In this document: positions 46,232 to 54,819 of the stretch, in pieces | Layout: each line of letters begins with the position of its first letter | How positions within the stretch are numbered: the first letter of the stretch is position 1 | Assembly (NCBI RefSeq): GCF_000745015.1 | Contig: NZ_JQNA01000002.1 | Location: 3,410,001-3,474,000, forward strand | DNA: 64,000 nucleotides | Direction of reading: 5' to 3' | Source: Burkholderia sp. 9120 | Lineage (GTDB): Bacteria > Pseudomonadota > Gammaproteobacteria > Burkholderiales > Burkholderiaceae | Translations under genes and position numbers: made by a program | The notes under the pieces: model-generated | What the model saw: the letters and a program-made list of their open reading frames with translations, nothing else | Database searches by the model: none | What the model was told of the DNA's origin: nothing

Positions 46232-47575
46232 ATGGACGATATAACTCAGCAGGCCCCGAAGGGCGCCTTCTGGACGAACCGCTGGTGGCAGCTCGTCATC
46301 GGCATGGTGTGCATGGCGCTGGTGGCCAATCTGCAATACGCATGGACGCTGTTCGTCACGCCGATGAATTCACGCCACCACTGGGGCGAAGCGTCTATTC
46401 AACTCGCCTTCACGATTTTCATTCTCACTGAGACGTGGCTCGTGCCGCTCGAAGGCTGGCTGGTCGACAAGTTCGGCCCGCGGCCGGTGGTCGCGTTCGG
46501 CGCGGTGTGCGCGGGACTCGCATGGGTGATGAATTCGTATGCGACCACCTTGCCGATGTTGTATGTCTCCGCAGTGATCGCGGGGATCGGCGCAGGCGGT
46601 GTGTACGGCACGTGCGTCGGCAATGCGTTGAAGTGGTTTCCCGATCGTCGCGGTCTCGCGGCGGGGCTCACCGCAGCCGGCTTCGGCGCGGGCGCGGCGG
46701 TGACGGTGATTCCGATTGCCAACATGATTACGCGTACGGGTTACGAGCATACGTTCTTCTTCTTCGGCATTCTGCAAGGCGTGTGCATTCTGGCGCTCGC
46801 GCTGTTGCTGAAGAAGCCGACCTTGCGTCAGCAGGTGACGGCGCGCAAGAAGTTCGCGGTGTCGAAGGTCGACTACACGCCGGGGCAGATGATCAAGACG
46901 CCGGTGTTCTGGGTGATCTACGTGTCGTTCGTCGCGGTGGCGGCGGGCGGCTTGATGGCGACCGCGCAGATTGGCCCGATCGCGAAAGACTGGGGGCTCG
47001 CGCGCATCCCGATGACGATGTTCGGCATGACCTTGCCGCTGCTCACCATGACATTGTCCATCGACAATGTCTGCAACGGCTTCACGCGTCCGCTGTGCGG
47101 TTTCATTTCCGACAAGCTCGGCCGCGAGAACACGATGTTCGTGATCTTTATCGGCGAAGGCCTCGCGTTGCTCGGCTTGATGCAGTACGGCAGCAATCCC
47201 TATGCGTTCATGACGTTCGCCGCGCTGATCTTCCTCTTCTGGGGCGAAATCTTCTCGATCTTTCCGGCCATCTGCGCCGATACGTTCGGCAGCAAATACG
47301 CGGCGGCCAATGCGGGCACCTTGTACACCGCGAAGGGCACGGCGTCCCTGATCGTACCGATCGCTTCGGTGCTGGCCGCTACCGGCGGCTGGAATCTCGT
47401 CTTTATCGTCTCGGCGGTCGTGACGATCGCCGCCGGTGTCTCGGCGAAATTCATTCTCGCGCCCATGCGCTCGCGCTGGATCGAATCGCACAATCAGCCG
47501 CAAGGCGTGCTGGCGGCAGCCAGCGGCGGCAACGCTTCGCGTCTGAGCCACTGGCCTGAGCAGACAGGGGAATAG
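46232..47575 (+). CDS. oxlT: OFA-family oxalate/formate antiporter
   Basis: This 447-residue MFS protein has 12 predicted helices. The blocks NRWWQLVIGMVCMALVANLQY (first helix), GIGAGGVYGTCVGNALKWFPDRRGLAAG near residue 130 and NTMFVIFIGEGLALLG near 300 are typical of OxlT-like antiporters that exchange oxalate for formate. The ATG at 46232 has CGGAGAC 9 nt upstream; an ATG at 46214 lacks one. No small-subunit gene follows, unlike at 37825. It fits with frc as uptake for oxalate catabolism. Confidence 0.85.
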   Translation: MDDITQQAPKGAFWTNRWWQLVIGMVCMALVANLQYAWTLFVTPMNSRHHWGEASIQLAFTIFILTETWLVPLEGWLVDKFGPRPVVAFGAVCAGLAWVMNSYATTLPMLYVSAVIAGIGAGGVYGTCVGNALKWFPDRRGLAAGLTAAGFGAGAAVTVIPIANMITRTGYEHTFFFFGILQGVCILALALLLKKPTLRQQVTARKKFAVSKVDYTPGQMIKTPVFWVIYVSFVAVAAGGLMATAQIGPIAKDWGLARIPMTMFGMTLPLLTMTLSIDNVCNGFTRPLCGFISDKLGRENTMFVIFIGEGLALLGLMQYGSNPYAFMTFAALIFLFWGEIFSIFPAICADTFGSKYAAANAGTLYTAKGTASLIVPIASVLAATGGWNLVFIVSAVVTIAAGVSAKFILAPMRSRWIESHNQPQGVLAAASGGNASRLSHWPEQTGE

Positions 47576-47605
47576 GGTGAATCGACCGCATTGGGCCGTG
47601 ACGTC

Positions 47606-48682
47606 ATGAACGTTTCGCTGCAGCAGCTCAAGGTGTTTGTCGCCGTCGCGCGTGAACGGAGCTTTACGCGCGCGGCGCGCGAGTTCGATCTCACGCAGTC
47701 GGCGGTGAGCCGTTGCGTGCGCGAACTCGAAGAAGCCGTCGAATTGAAACTGTTCGACCGGACTACGCGCCAGGTCGAATTGACGAACGCAGGCGCGAGT
47801 CTCGAACGAAGGATCGGCCGCTTGCTCGACGAAATCGAGCTGACGCTGCGCGAAGAACGCGCGGCTTTCGACGGTCATACCGGTGTGGTTGTGGTCGCAA
47901 GCAATCCGGTGTTGTCGTCGGGCTGGGTGGCGCAGGGATTGGCCGTTTGCGCGGCGGCGTTTCCCGGGTTGATCGTGTCGGTCAGGGATCAGCCGCAGAG
48001 CAGCGTGCTTGCGAGTGTGGAGCAGGGCGAAGTGGACTTCGGCGTGGTGTCGTCGGCTGAACCGCTGGACAGCGATCTGTTGCACGCGCAAGCAACCTTC
48101 ACGACGCCACTGCACGCGGTGTTGCCGTCAACGCATCCGCTGGCCCGGCAGAGCAATGTTGCATGGACACGATTGAGCGAGTCTCCGATCGTCACGCTGA
48201 ATGCCGATGCCGGAGTGCGCGCGGCAGTTGAACTCGCGTTGAGTTCGAACGGCATGAAGCGGCGGCCGATGCAGGAACTCGGACACGTCGCGGCGGTGCA
48301 GCGCATGGTCGAGCTCGGCCTTGGCGTCGGCGTGTTACCGGTCGACGCGCGCTGGCCTGGGTTGAGTGCCGCGTTGGTCAGCCGGCCGCTCGTGCCGGAG
48401 ATGAACCTGACCACGTGGCTCGTGCATCGCCGCAATCGTTCTCTTCGGCCGAATGCCTCGGCGGCGTGGGCGCAGTTTGCCGCGGCCGCCGCGCCTTCGC
48501 ATCGGGACGCGGCTACGTCTTCGCACACCGGCAGTGCTACGCCGTTGCATGTTGCGGCTGTGTCTTCACATTCTTCCGCTGCTATGACTTCGCCTGCCAC
48601 CGGCGCACAGTCTGCCGCTTCTTCCTCGGAACTCGCACGCTCAGCCACGCTGCGCGGCGGCGCCGCTCTGCACGAGCCCTAG
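47606..48682 (+). CDS. LysR-family regulator with a Ser/Thr/Ala-rich C-terminal tail
   Basis: This 358-residue LysR protein has the helix-turn-helix FTRAAREFDLTQSAVSRCVRELE near residue 20 and an effector domain to about 290. About 65 further residues (from AAAAPSHRDAATSSH) are low-complexity Ser/Thr/Ala/His, well beyond normal LysR length. The ATG at 47606 fits the family start; the frame opens at 47591. It lies 30 bp after the OFA gene and before an aldehyde dehydrogenase gene, and could regulate either. Confidence 0.83.
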   Translation: MNVSLQQLKVFVAVARERSFTRAAREFDLTQSAVSRCVRELEEAVELKLFDRTTRQVELTNAGASLERRIGRLLDEIELTLREERAAFDGHTGVVVVASNPVLSSGWVAQGLAVCAAAFPGLIVSVRDQPQSSVLASVEQGEVDFGVVSSAEPLDSDLLHAQATFTTPLHAVLPSTHPLARQSNVAWTRLSESPIVTLNADAGVRAAVELALSSNGMKRRPMQELGHVAAVQRMVELGLGVGVLPVDARWPGLSAALVSRPLVPEMNLTTWLVHRRNRSLRPNASAAWAQFAAAAAPSHRDAATSSHTGSATPLHVAAVSSHSSAAMTSPATGAQSAASSSELARSATLRGGAALHEP

Positions 48683-48764
48683 CCTCGACTTCACACTTCA
48701 CCCTTCGCCTCAGCCGACGCGCCGCCAGTCAGCCCACGCAACATGCCATGCAAGGAGCTTCACC

Positions 48765-50216
48765 ATGGACACCGCAACCGAACTCCAGCGCCACGATCTG
48801 CTGATTGATGGCAAGCGCTTGCCGCCGGGCACCGGCGAGTACTCCATCGATATCAACCCCGCCACCGAAGAGCCGATCGCGCTGGTCGCGCAAGGCAGCG
48901 CCGCCGATGTGGACGCCGCGGTGCAGTCGGCGCGCGCCGCGTTGAAAGTGTGGAACGGTATTCGCGCGGCGGATCGCGGCCGCATCCTGGCGCGTCTTGC
49001 CGGACTGATGCGCGCCAGTCTGGAAGAACTCGCCGCGCTCGAAAGTCTCGACGCCGGCAAGCCGATTGCCTCGGTGATGCGTCAGGACATTCCCGCCGCG
49101 ATCGATACGCTCGAGTACTACGCCGGTTGGTGCGACAAGATCAACGGCCAGGTCGTGCCGGTTCGCCCCGACGCGTTGACGTACACGCTGCGTGAGCCGG
49201 TCGGCGTAGTCGCCGCGATCGTGCCGTGGAATTTTCCGTTGATGATCGGCATGTGGAAGATCGCGCCGGCGCTCGCGTGCGGTTGCACGCTGATCGTCAA
49301 ACCGGCGGAGATCACGCCGCTCACCGCGTTGCGGATTGGCGAACTGGCGCTCGAAGCCGGTGTGCCGCCCGGCGTGCTGAATATCGTCACCGGCAAGGGA
49401 CGCGTGGTCGGCGACGCATTGGTCGCGCATCCGGGCGTCGATAAGGTGACGTTCACCGGTTCGCCATCGGTAGGGCGCGGCATTCTGCAAGGCGCGGCCG
49501 GCAATTTCAAACGCGTGACGCTGGAGCTTGGCGGTAAGTCGGCCAATCTGATTTTCCCCGACGCGAATCTCGACAATGCGGTGCGAGCCGCAGCCTCCGG
49601 CATCTTCTTCAACACCGGCCAGGTGTGTTCGGCGGGCTCGCGGATTCTCGCGCATCGCGACGTCTACGACGAAGTGGTCGAGCGGCTGGCGGCGCGCGCC
49701 AAATCGATCAAGGTCGGCGATCCGTCGGTACGCGAAACGTCGATGGGTCCACTCATCTCCGCCGCGCAAATGAAGACGGTGCTCGGCTATGTGGAAACCG
49801 GGCGCGCGGAAGGGGCGTCGCTCGTCACCGGCGGCGCGCGTATCGGCGAGCGCGGTTTCTTCGTCGAGCCCACGGTGTTCGCGAACGTCGAGCATGAGAT
49901 GCGTATTTCGCAGGAGGAAATTTTCGGGCCGGTGGCCAGCGTGATCCGTTTCAACGACGAAGCCGACGCGCTGCGTATCGCCAACGGTACGCTGTACAGC
50001 CTCGCGGCGGGCGTGTGGAGCGCGGACATCGGCCGGGTGCATCGGGTGGCGCGCGACCTGCGAGCGGGCACCGTGTGGATCAATACGTACGGCTATACCG
50101 ACGTGCGTTTGCCATGGGGCGGCTCGGGTGATTCCGGCTTCGGCCGCGAGCACGGCGATGTGGCGATCGAGAACTTCACCGAGCCTAAAGCGGTGTGGCT
50201 TGCTATTGACCAATAG
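48765..50216 (+). CDS. NAD(P)-dependent aldehyde dehydrogenase (betaine/phenylacetaldehyde type)
   Basis: This 483-residue class I/II aldehyde dehydrogenase has PWNFPL (cofactor) near residue 155, TGSPSVGRGI near 230, the catalytic Glu in TLELGGKSANLIF near 255 and the catalytic Cys in NTGQVCSAGSRI near 290. The substrate cannot be inferred; betaine aldehyde, gamma-aminobutyraldehyde and aromatic aldehydes are all common for this subgroup. An AAGGAGCTTCACC site precedes the ATG. It converges on the ketopantoate reductase-like gene, with a bidirectional terminator between. Confidence 0.87.
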   Translation: MDTATELQRHDLLIDGKRLPPGTGEYSIDINPATEEPIALVAQGSAADVDAAVQSARAALKVWNGIRAADRGRILARLAGLMRASLEELAALESLDAGKPIASVMRQDIPAAIDTLEYYAGWCDKINGQVVPVRPDALTYTLREPVGVVAAIVPWNFPLMIGMWKIAPALACGCTLIVKPAEITPLTALRIGELALEAGVPPGVLNIVTGKGRVVGDALVAHPGVDKVTFTGSPSVGRGILQGAAGNFKRVTLELGGKSANLIFPDANLDNAVRAAASGIFFNTGQVCSAGSRILAHRDVYDEVVERLAARAKSIKVGDPSVRETSMGPLISAAQMKTVLGYVETGRAEGASLVTGGARIGERGFFVEPTVFANVEHEMRISQEEIFGPVASVIRFNDEADALRIANGTLYSLAAGVWSADIGRVHRVARDLRAGTVWINTYGYTDVRLPWGGSGDSGFGREHGDVAIENFTEPKAVWLAIDQ

Positions 50217-50258
50217 CCGCCAGACAACAGATTCACGGCAACCGAATCGCACAAGAAA

Positions 50259-50291
50259 AAAGGATCGAACGCCCATGGCGTTCGATCCTTT
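50259..50291. terminator. Bidirectional terminator between converging genes
   Basis: 15-bp perfect stem AAAGGATCGAACGCC/GGCGTTCGATCCTTT with a CAT loop. The A-run to its left gives a T-run on the minus strand. It serves the aldehyde dehydrogenase (plus) and the gene at 50322 (minus). Confidence 0.85.
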
Positions 50292-50321
50292 ATCGCATCA
50301 ACAACTCAAACCTGAAAGTAC

Positions 50322-51299
50322 TCAGGCGCCCTGCAACGCCATCCGTTCACGCAGTTTGATCAGTGCCAGCACGACATCGATAGTCGGTGTCGGTTCGGCG
50401 ACGAGGCGGCCCATCTCCTGCACGACCGTTAGCAGCGGATCGATCTCCATCGGCCGGCGGTTTTCCAGGTCGACCAGCGTCGACGTCTTGTGCGCACCGA
50501 CCGCGCCTGCGCCGTCGATGCGCCGCTCCACGTCCACCCGGAAATGCACGCCGAACTGCTCCGCGATGCGTTTGGCTTCGAGCATCATGGTGCGCGATAC
50601 CGCGCGCGTGCCGGGGTCGCTGGTGAGCACGTCGAGCGTGGCGTGCGTCAATGCGCTGATTGGGTTGAAGCACAGATTGCCCCACAGCTTGAGCCAGATC
50701 TCGTCGCGGATATTGTCACGGATCGGCGCTTCGAAACCCGCCGCCTGCATGATCTCGTGCAACTGCTGAATGCGCGGCGTGCGTTCGCCGTCAGGCTCGC
50801 CGATCGGGAATTTCTTGCCGTACACATGCTTGATGACGCCCGGTTCGACGATCTCGGCCGCCGGATAAAGCACGCAGCCGATCGCCCGCTCAGGGCCGAG
50901 TTTCGTCCATTGCGAGCCGTCCGGATCGACGCTGGCGAGACGCGTGCCGGCGAACTTGCCGCCGTGTTGATGGAAGTACCAATACGGAATGCCGTTGACG
51001 CCCGTGACGATTGCCGTGTGCTTGCCGAGCAACGGTTGCATCGCATCGACCACGCCGGGCAGCGAGTGCGCTTTCAGCGTGATGATCACGAAGTCCTGCA
51101 CGCCGAGTTCACTCGGGTCGGACGTGCAGCGCACCGGCGCGCTGATCGTTTCGCCGTCCATGATCAGCCGCGCGCCATGCTCGCGCATGGCCGCCAGATG
51201 CGCGCCGCGCGCGACGAAACTCACGTCGGCGCCGGCGCGTGCCAGTTGCACGCCCATCAAACCACCTATTGCTCCCGCTCCGAAGACGCAGATCTTCAT
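50322..51299 (-). CDS. Ketopantoate reductase (PanE/ApbA) family protein
   Basis: This 325-residue protein has the Rossmann motif GAGAIGGLMGVQLARAG at residues 7-23 and a C-terminal helical domain with the catalytic-lysine region KLWGNLCFNPISALTHA near 210. Members reduce 2-dehydropantoate with NADPH, but many paralogues in catabolic loci act on other 2-oxoacids. With transporter and aldehyde dehydrogenase neighbours, a 2-oxoacid or hydroxyacid of that pathway is as likely as pantothenate synthesis. A GGAGCGGCACC site precedes the ATG. Confidence 0.85.
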   Translation of the reverse strand: MKICVFGAGAIGGLMGVQLARAGADVSFVARGAHLAAMREHGARLIMDGETISAPVRCTSDPSELGVQDFVIITLKAHSLPGVVDAMQPLLGKHTAIVTGVNGIPYWYFHQHGGKFAGTRLASVDPDGSQWTKLGPERAIGCVLYPAAEIVEPGVIKHVYGKKFPIGEPDGERTPRIQQLHEIMQAAGFEAPIRDNIRDEIWLKLWGNLCFNPISALTHATLDVLTSDPGTRAVSRTMMLEAKRIAEQFGVHFRVDVERRIDGAGAVGAHKTSTLVDLENRRPMEIDPLLTVVQEMGRLVAEPTPTIDVVLALIKLRERMALQGA

Positions 51300-51611
51300 G
51301 GTGCCGCTCCTGTGACGATGAAAAGTCGCTGAACCGATGCCGGAAACACGTCATGCGCGGCGGCGGGTCTCAGCATGAGCATACGGATTCGGGGACGATA
51401 CGGATAGTTAAAGTTTCTCGGTTCATGCATTCGGTATCGGTTATAGAAAGAGCGACGCGGGTCAGGGCGGCTTACATTCAGATTGCTCATCAGCAGGTCG
51501 AATAGCGCCCCGGCGAATGCTGCGACGAATTGGGAAATTTCTCGGGCCTAAGTGGCGGACGCGAAGGCAGAATGCGAGTCCTTCTGAACAACGAAGTATT
51601 CGTTAGCCGCC
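51300..51611. other. Upstream region of the polysaccharide operon
   Basis: 312 bp between divergent genes. No gene is recognised. It is moderately AT-rich at 51375-51450 and should contain the operon promoter; I cannot pick boxes with confidence. Confidence 0.4.
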
Positions 51612-53027
51612 ATGCACACAGTGATTCGTCAAACCACGGGCCGTGATTTCGCCGACATGGAAAGCGCTCTCGCGCGCCTGCTCGACGTGATGCTGATCGC
51701 GCTGGGTGCGGCGCTGGCTTCGTTGCTCTGCTTCGTGGAGCCGGCGCTTTCGATCGTCGCAACGTCTTTCGTGGCGTTCGACATGGGCTTCGCGATCTTG
51801 CTGTTGCCGTGGTTCGGTGTGTACGACTCGTGGCGCGGGCGTTCGAAATGGCGCTTGAGCTTGCGCATCGTGTTCGGCTGGATCGTGGTTCAGGCGTGCG
51901 GCGTGGCCGTCATGTTTCTGCTGCATCGCACCGCGTCGTTGTCGCGGCTCTGGTGCGTGACGTGGACTGCGCTCACGGCCTGCGCGCTGGTGGGTTCGCG
52001 CTTGCTGGTGCGTGCCGCGCTCGGCCGGATGCGGCGTGCCGGCCGCAATCTGCGCACGGTCGCCGTGGTGGGCGCGGGCGCACATCGCGACGGCGTGATC
52101 GCTCATATCGCGGGTTCGCCCGATGCGGGTTTTCGCGCCGTGGCGACCTTCAACACCTGGCCCGACAGCGAGCCGGACATTGCGGGTTTGCCCGCATTCC
52201 GGCAACTGCGTGAATTTGCGGACTGGGTGCGCCGCGAACAGATCGACGAGGTCTGGCTCGCATTGCCCATGTCCGAGGAGGACACCGTGTTGCGAGTCCT
52301 CGCGGAGTTCAGCAGCGACCTCGTCAACGTGCGTTTCCTGCCGGACGTACGCAGTCTCGTGATGTTCGATCGCAATGTGGTCGATCTGCTCGGCTCGCCA
52401 GCCATCAACCTGATGGCCTCGCCGATGACACCCTACGCGCTGCTGCAGAAAGCGCTGTTCGACCGGTTGTTCGCCGCCGTGGCGCTGCTCGCGTTGGCGC
52501 CGTTGATGCTGTCGATTGCGCTCGCGGTGAAGGTGACATCGAAAGGGCCGGCGCTGTTTACGCAACGACGCAAGGGCGCCGACGGCCGCGTCTTTCACAT
52601 CTACAAGTTCCGGTCGATGCGCGTACACGCGCAGCAACCCGGTGTGGTTCACCAGGCCACCCGTGGCGATCTGCGAATCACGCGCGTCGGCGCATTCTTG
52701 CGGCGCACGAGTCTCGACGAGTTGCCGCAATTTCTCAACGTGCTGCGTGGGGAAATGTCGGTGGTCGGACCGAGGCCCCACGCTATAGAACATGACGATC
52801 AATACCGCAGCCTCATCGACGGTTATATCCACCGCTACCGGATCAAACCGGGCATTACCGGTTGGGCGCAGGTGAACGGCTTTCGCGGCGAGACCGATCG
52901 GATCGAAAAAATGCAGAGGCGTGTCGAACACGATCTGTACTACTTGCGCAACTGGTCGTTCGGACTGGACATGCGGATCGTCGTCGCGACGGTCGTGAAG
53001 GGTTTTCTGAATCGCAATGCTTATTGA
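51612..53027 (+). CDS. Undecaprenyl-phosphate sugar-1-phosphate transferase (WcaJ/BceB-like)
   Basis: This 471-residue polyisoprenyl-phosphate hexose-1-phosphate transferase has four N-terminal membrane helices (residues ~20-135) and a CoA-binding-like central domain (~150-260). A membrane-hairpin helix near 290 is followed by the catalytic bacterial sugar transferase domain, with YKFRSMRVHA near 335, RTSLDELPQFLNVLRGEMSVVGPRP near 370 and PGITGWAQV near 420. It starts repeat-unit assembly by putting a sugar phosphate, usually glucose-1-phosphate, on undecaprenyl phosphate. First gene of the operon. Confidence 0.9.
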   Translation: MHTVIRQTTGRDFADMESALARLLDVMLIALGAALASLLCFVEPALSIVATSFVAFDMGFAILLLPWFGVYDSWRGRSKWRLSLRIVFGWIVVQACGVAVMFLLHRTASLSRLWCVTWTALTACALVGSRLLVRAALGRMRRAGRNLRTVAVVGAGAHRDGVIAHIAGSPDAGFRAVATFNTWPDSEPDIAGLPAFRQLREFADWVRREQIDEVWLALPMSEEDTVLRVLAEFSSDLVNVRFLPDVRSLVMFDRNVVDLLGSPAINLMASPMTPYALLQKALFDRLFAAVALLALAPLMLSIALAVKVTSKGPALFTQRRKGADGRVFHIYKFRSMRVHAQQPGVVHQATRGDLRITRVGAFLRRTSLDELPQFLNVLRGEMSVVGPRPHAIEHDDQYRSLIDGYIHRYRIKPGITGWAQVNGFRGETDRIEKMQRRVEHDLYYLRNWSFGLDMRIVVATVVKGFLNRNAY

Positions 53028-53182
53028 CGTGAGACTTCCACGAAGGCTGCGTTGGAGTATTGGCACTCGGCATTGCTGAGCCTGTAGGGATTACGTCTCG
53101 TCACATCATGAATCTGCCTGCCACGGCGTGGCGGGCGAGAGTCGTGCTTCGGCACGCTCGTTTGAGGAGTAGGTTGAACACG

Positions 53183-54382
53183 ATGTTTGCTTTAATGAAG
53201 AACCGGTCCCGCTATCGGCTTGCTGTACTGACAATGGCGGTGACGCTGTTGAACAGCGCATGTGCGGTGGCGCCGGGCATGCGTATGCAGACCTCGGCGA
53301 CGGCAGCAGTGGATACGACCGATGCGGCGCAGTCCGTGGAGAAAAGCAGTCAGCCCGCTGTGAGCGAGAAAGTCGACGCAACACCCGCCACGCCCGAAAT
53401 CGAGATCACCGAAGTCGACGCGGCGTTGATTTCGCAACTGGCCCAACGCCGTCAACAGCAACAACTCGAACTCTCGCAACTGCTGTCCGGCACGCCGCGC
53501 GAATACGTGGTCGGCGCGGGCGATGTGCTGCAAATCGTGGTTTGGGATCATCCGGAATTCGCGGCCGCGCTCGGGTCGTCGCAGATCCAGTCGTCGGCGC
53601 GGCCCGGCGATCCGCTCGCCGGTTTCATCGTCGATCAGAACGGCAGTCTGACGTTTCCGTATGCGGGCACGCTGCAAGTGACGGGCTTGCGCACCGATGA
53701 GATCCAGCAACGCCTGAGCATCGCGCTCGGCAAATATTTCGTCAAACCGCAGGTGACCGTGCGGATGGCGTCCTATCGCGCGCATCAGGTTTACGTGGAC
53801 GGTGAAGTGCATAGCCCCGGCGCGTTGTCAGTGAACGACGTACCGATGACGCTGTACGAAGCACTCAGCCGCGCCGGCGGCTTCAGCGAAACGGCGGATC
53901 AAAGCGATCTCGTGCTGGTGCGCGGCGGCCAGTCGCATCGCGTGAATCTGACTCAGTTGCTCGCACAGGGCGTGAGTCCGTCGCGGCTGTTTCTGACTAC
54001 CGGCGACGTGCTGCGCGTCATGCCGCGCGATGAAAACGGCGTGTATGTGATGGGTGAAGTGAATAAGCCGGTCTCGGCCGTACCGCGCAGAACCGGTGTG
54101 ATCACGCTGGCCGATGCGCTGTCGCAGGCCGGCAGCGTGAACGCTTCGACCGCGGACGCCGCGCAGATGTTCGTGATTCGCGGTTCGTTGACGGGTACGC
54201 CTGAAGTGTTCCATCTCGACGGCCGTTCCCCCGTCGCGATGCTGCTCGCCAAAGACTTCGCGTTGCAGCCGAAAGACGTCGTCTATGTGGACGGCAGTGG
54301 TCTGGTTCGCTTTAACCGCGTGTTGACGCTGTTGATGCCGCTGATCAGTTCCGGTCTGACCGCGGGAGTGATCGCGAAATGA
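53183..54382 (+). CDS. wza: Outer-membrane polysaccharide export lipoprotein, Wza-like
   Basis: This 399-residue lipoprotein has a signal peptide with lipobox LNSAC, so Cys27 becomes the lipidated N-terminus. A polysaccharide-export domain begins at YVVGAGDVLQIVVWDHPEF near residue 110 and is followed by two SLBB domains (about 195-350), with a C-terminal amphipathic helix at SSGLTAGVIAK. The ATG at 53183 was chosen because the lipoprotein signal starts there; the frame opens at 53060. It forms the outer-membrane channel and works with Wzc. Its stop overlaps the Wzb gene by 4 bp. Confidence 0.9.
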   Translation: MFALMKNRSRYRLAVLTMAVTLLNSACAVAPGMRMQTSATAAVDTTDAAQSVEKSSQPAVSEKVDATPATPEIEITEVDAALISQLAQRRQQQQLELSQLLSGTPREYVVGAGDVLQIVVWDHPEFAAALGSSQIQSSARPGDPLAGFIVDQNGSLTFPYAGTLQVTGLRTDEIQQRLSIALGKYFVKPQVTVRMASYRAHQVYVDGEVHSPGALSVNDVPMTLYEALSRAGGFSETADQSDLVLVRGGQSHRVNLTQLLAQGVSPSRLFLTTGDVLRVMPRDENGVYVMGEVNKPVSAVPRRTGVITLADALSQAGSVNASTADAAQMFVIRGSLTGTPEVFHLDGRSPVAMLLAKDFALQPKDVVYVDGSGLVRFNRVLTLLMPLISSGLTAGVIAK

Positions 54383-54816
54383 CCGGCGTTCTGATGGTCT
54401 GTGAAGGCAACGTTTGCCGTAGCCCGATAGCGGCCGCGCTGCTGACCAAAGCGTTGCCGCAAGTCCCCACGCGCTCGGCCGGCACGCGCGCGCTCGCGGG
54501 TCATCGCGCGGCGCCGTTAGCCGTGGAGTTGATGGACGTGCAGGGAATCGACCTGCGACCGCATGTGGCGACGGCGTTGACATCGGCTCAGGTGCGTGGC
54601 GCGCCATTGATCCTGGCCATGACGCGAGCGCAATGCGGCCTGATCGAACGCGTCTTTCCGTTTGCGCGGGGCAAGGTGTACCGCCTCGGCGAGCACGATC
54701 AACTCGACATCGTCGACCCGTATCGACGCGGTCGATTCACCTTTGAAATGGCGGTGGCACAGATCGAGCAAGGCGTGCAGCGCTGGCTGGGTGCGATTGC
54801 CGGACTGCAGCACTGA
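54379..54816 (+). CDS. wzb: Low-molecular-weight protein tyrosine phosphatase, Wzb-like
   Basis: This 145-residue LMW-PTP has the phosphate loop Cys8-x5-Arg14 (CEGNVCRS) and the catalytic Asp in the DPYRRG loop near residue 115. It dephosphorylates the tyrosine cluster of the Wzc kinase encoded 3 bp downstream and so resets polymer export. It overlaps wza by 4 bp. All active-site residues are present. If Wzc is truncated by the amber codon, this phosphatase may lack its normal partner. Confidence 0.92.
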   Translation: MTGVLMVCEGNVCRSPIAAALLTKALPQVPTRSAGTRALAGHRAAPLAVELMDVQGIDLRPHVATALTSAQVRGAPLILAMTRAQCGLIERVFPFARGKVYRLGEHDQLDIVDPYRRGRFTFEMAVAQIEQGVQRWLGAIAGLQH

Positions 54817-54819
54817 ATC

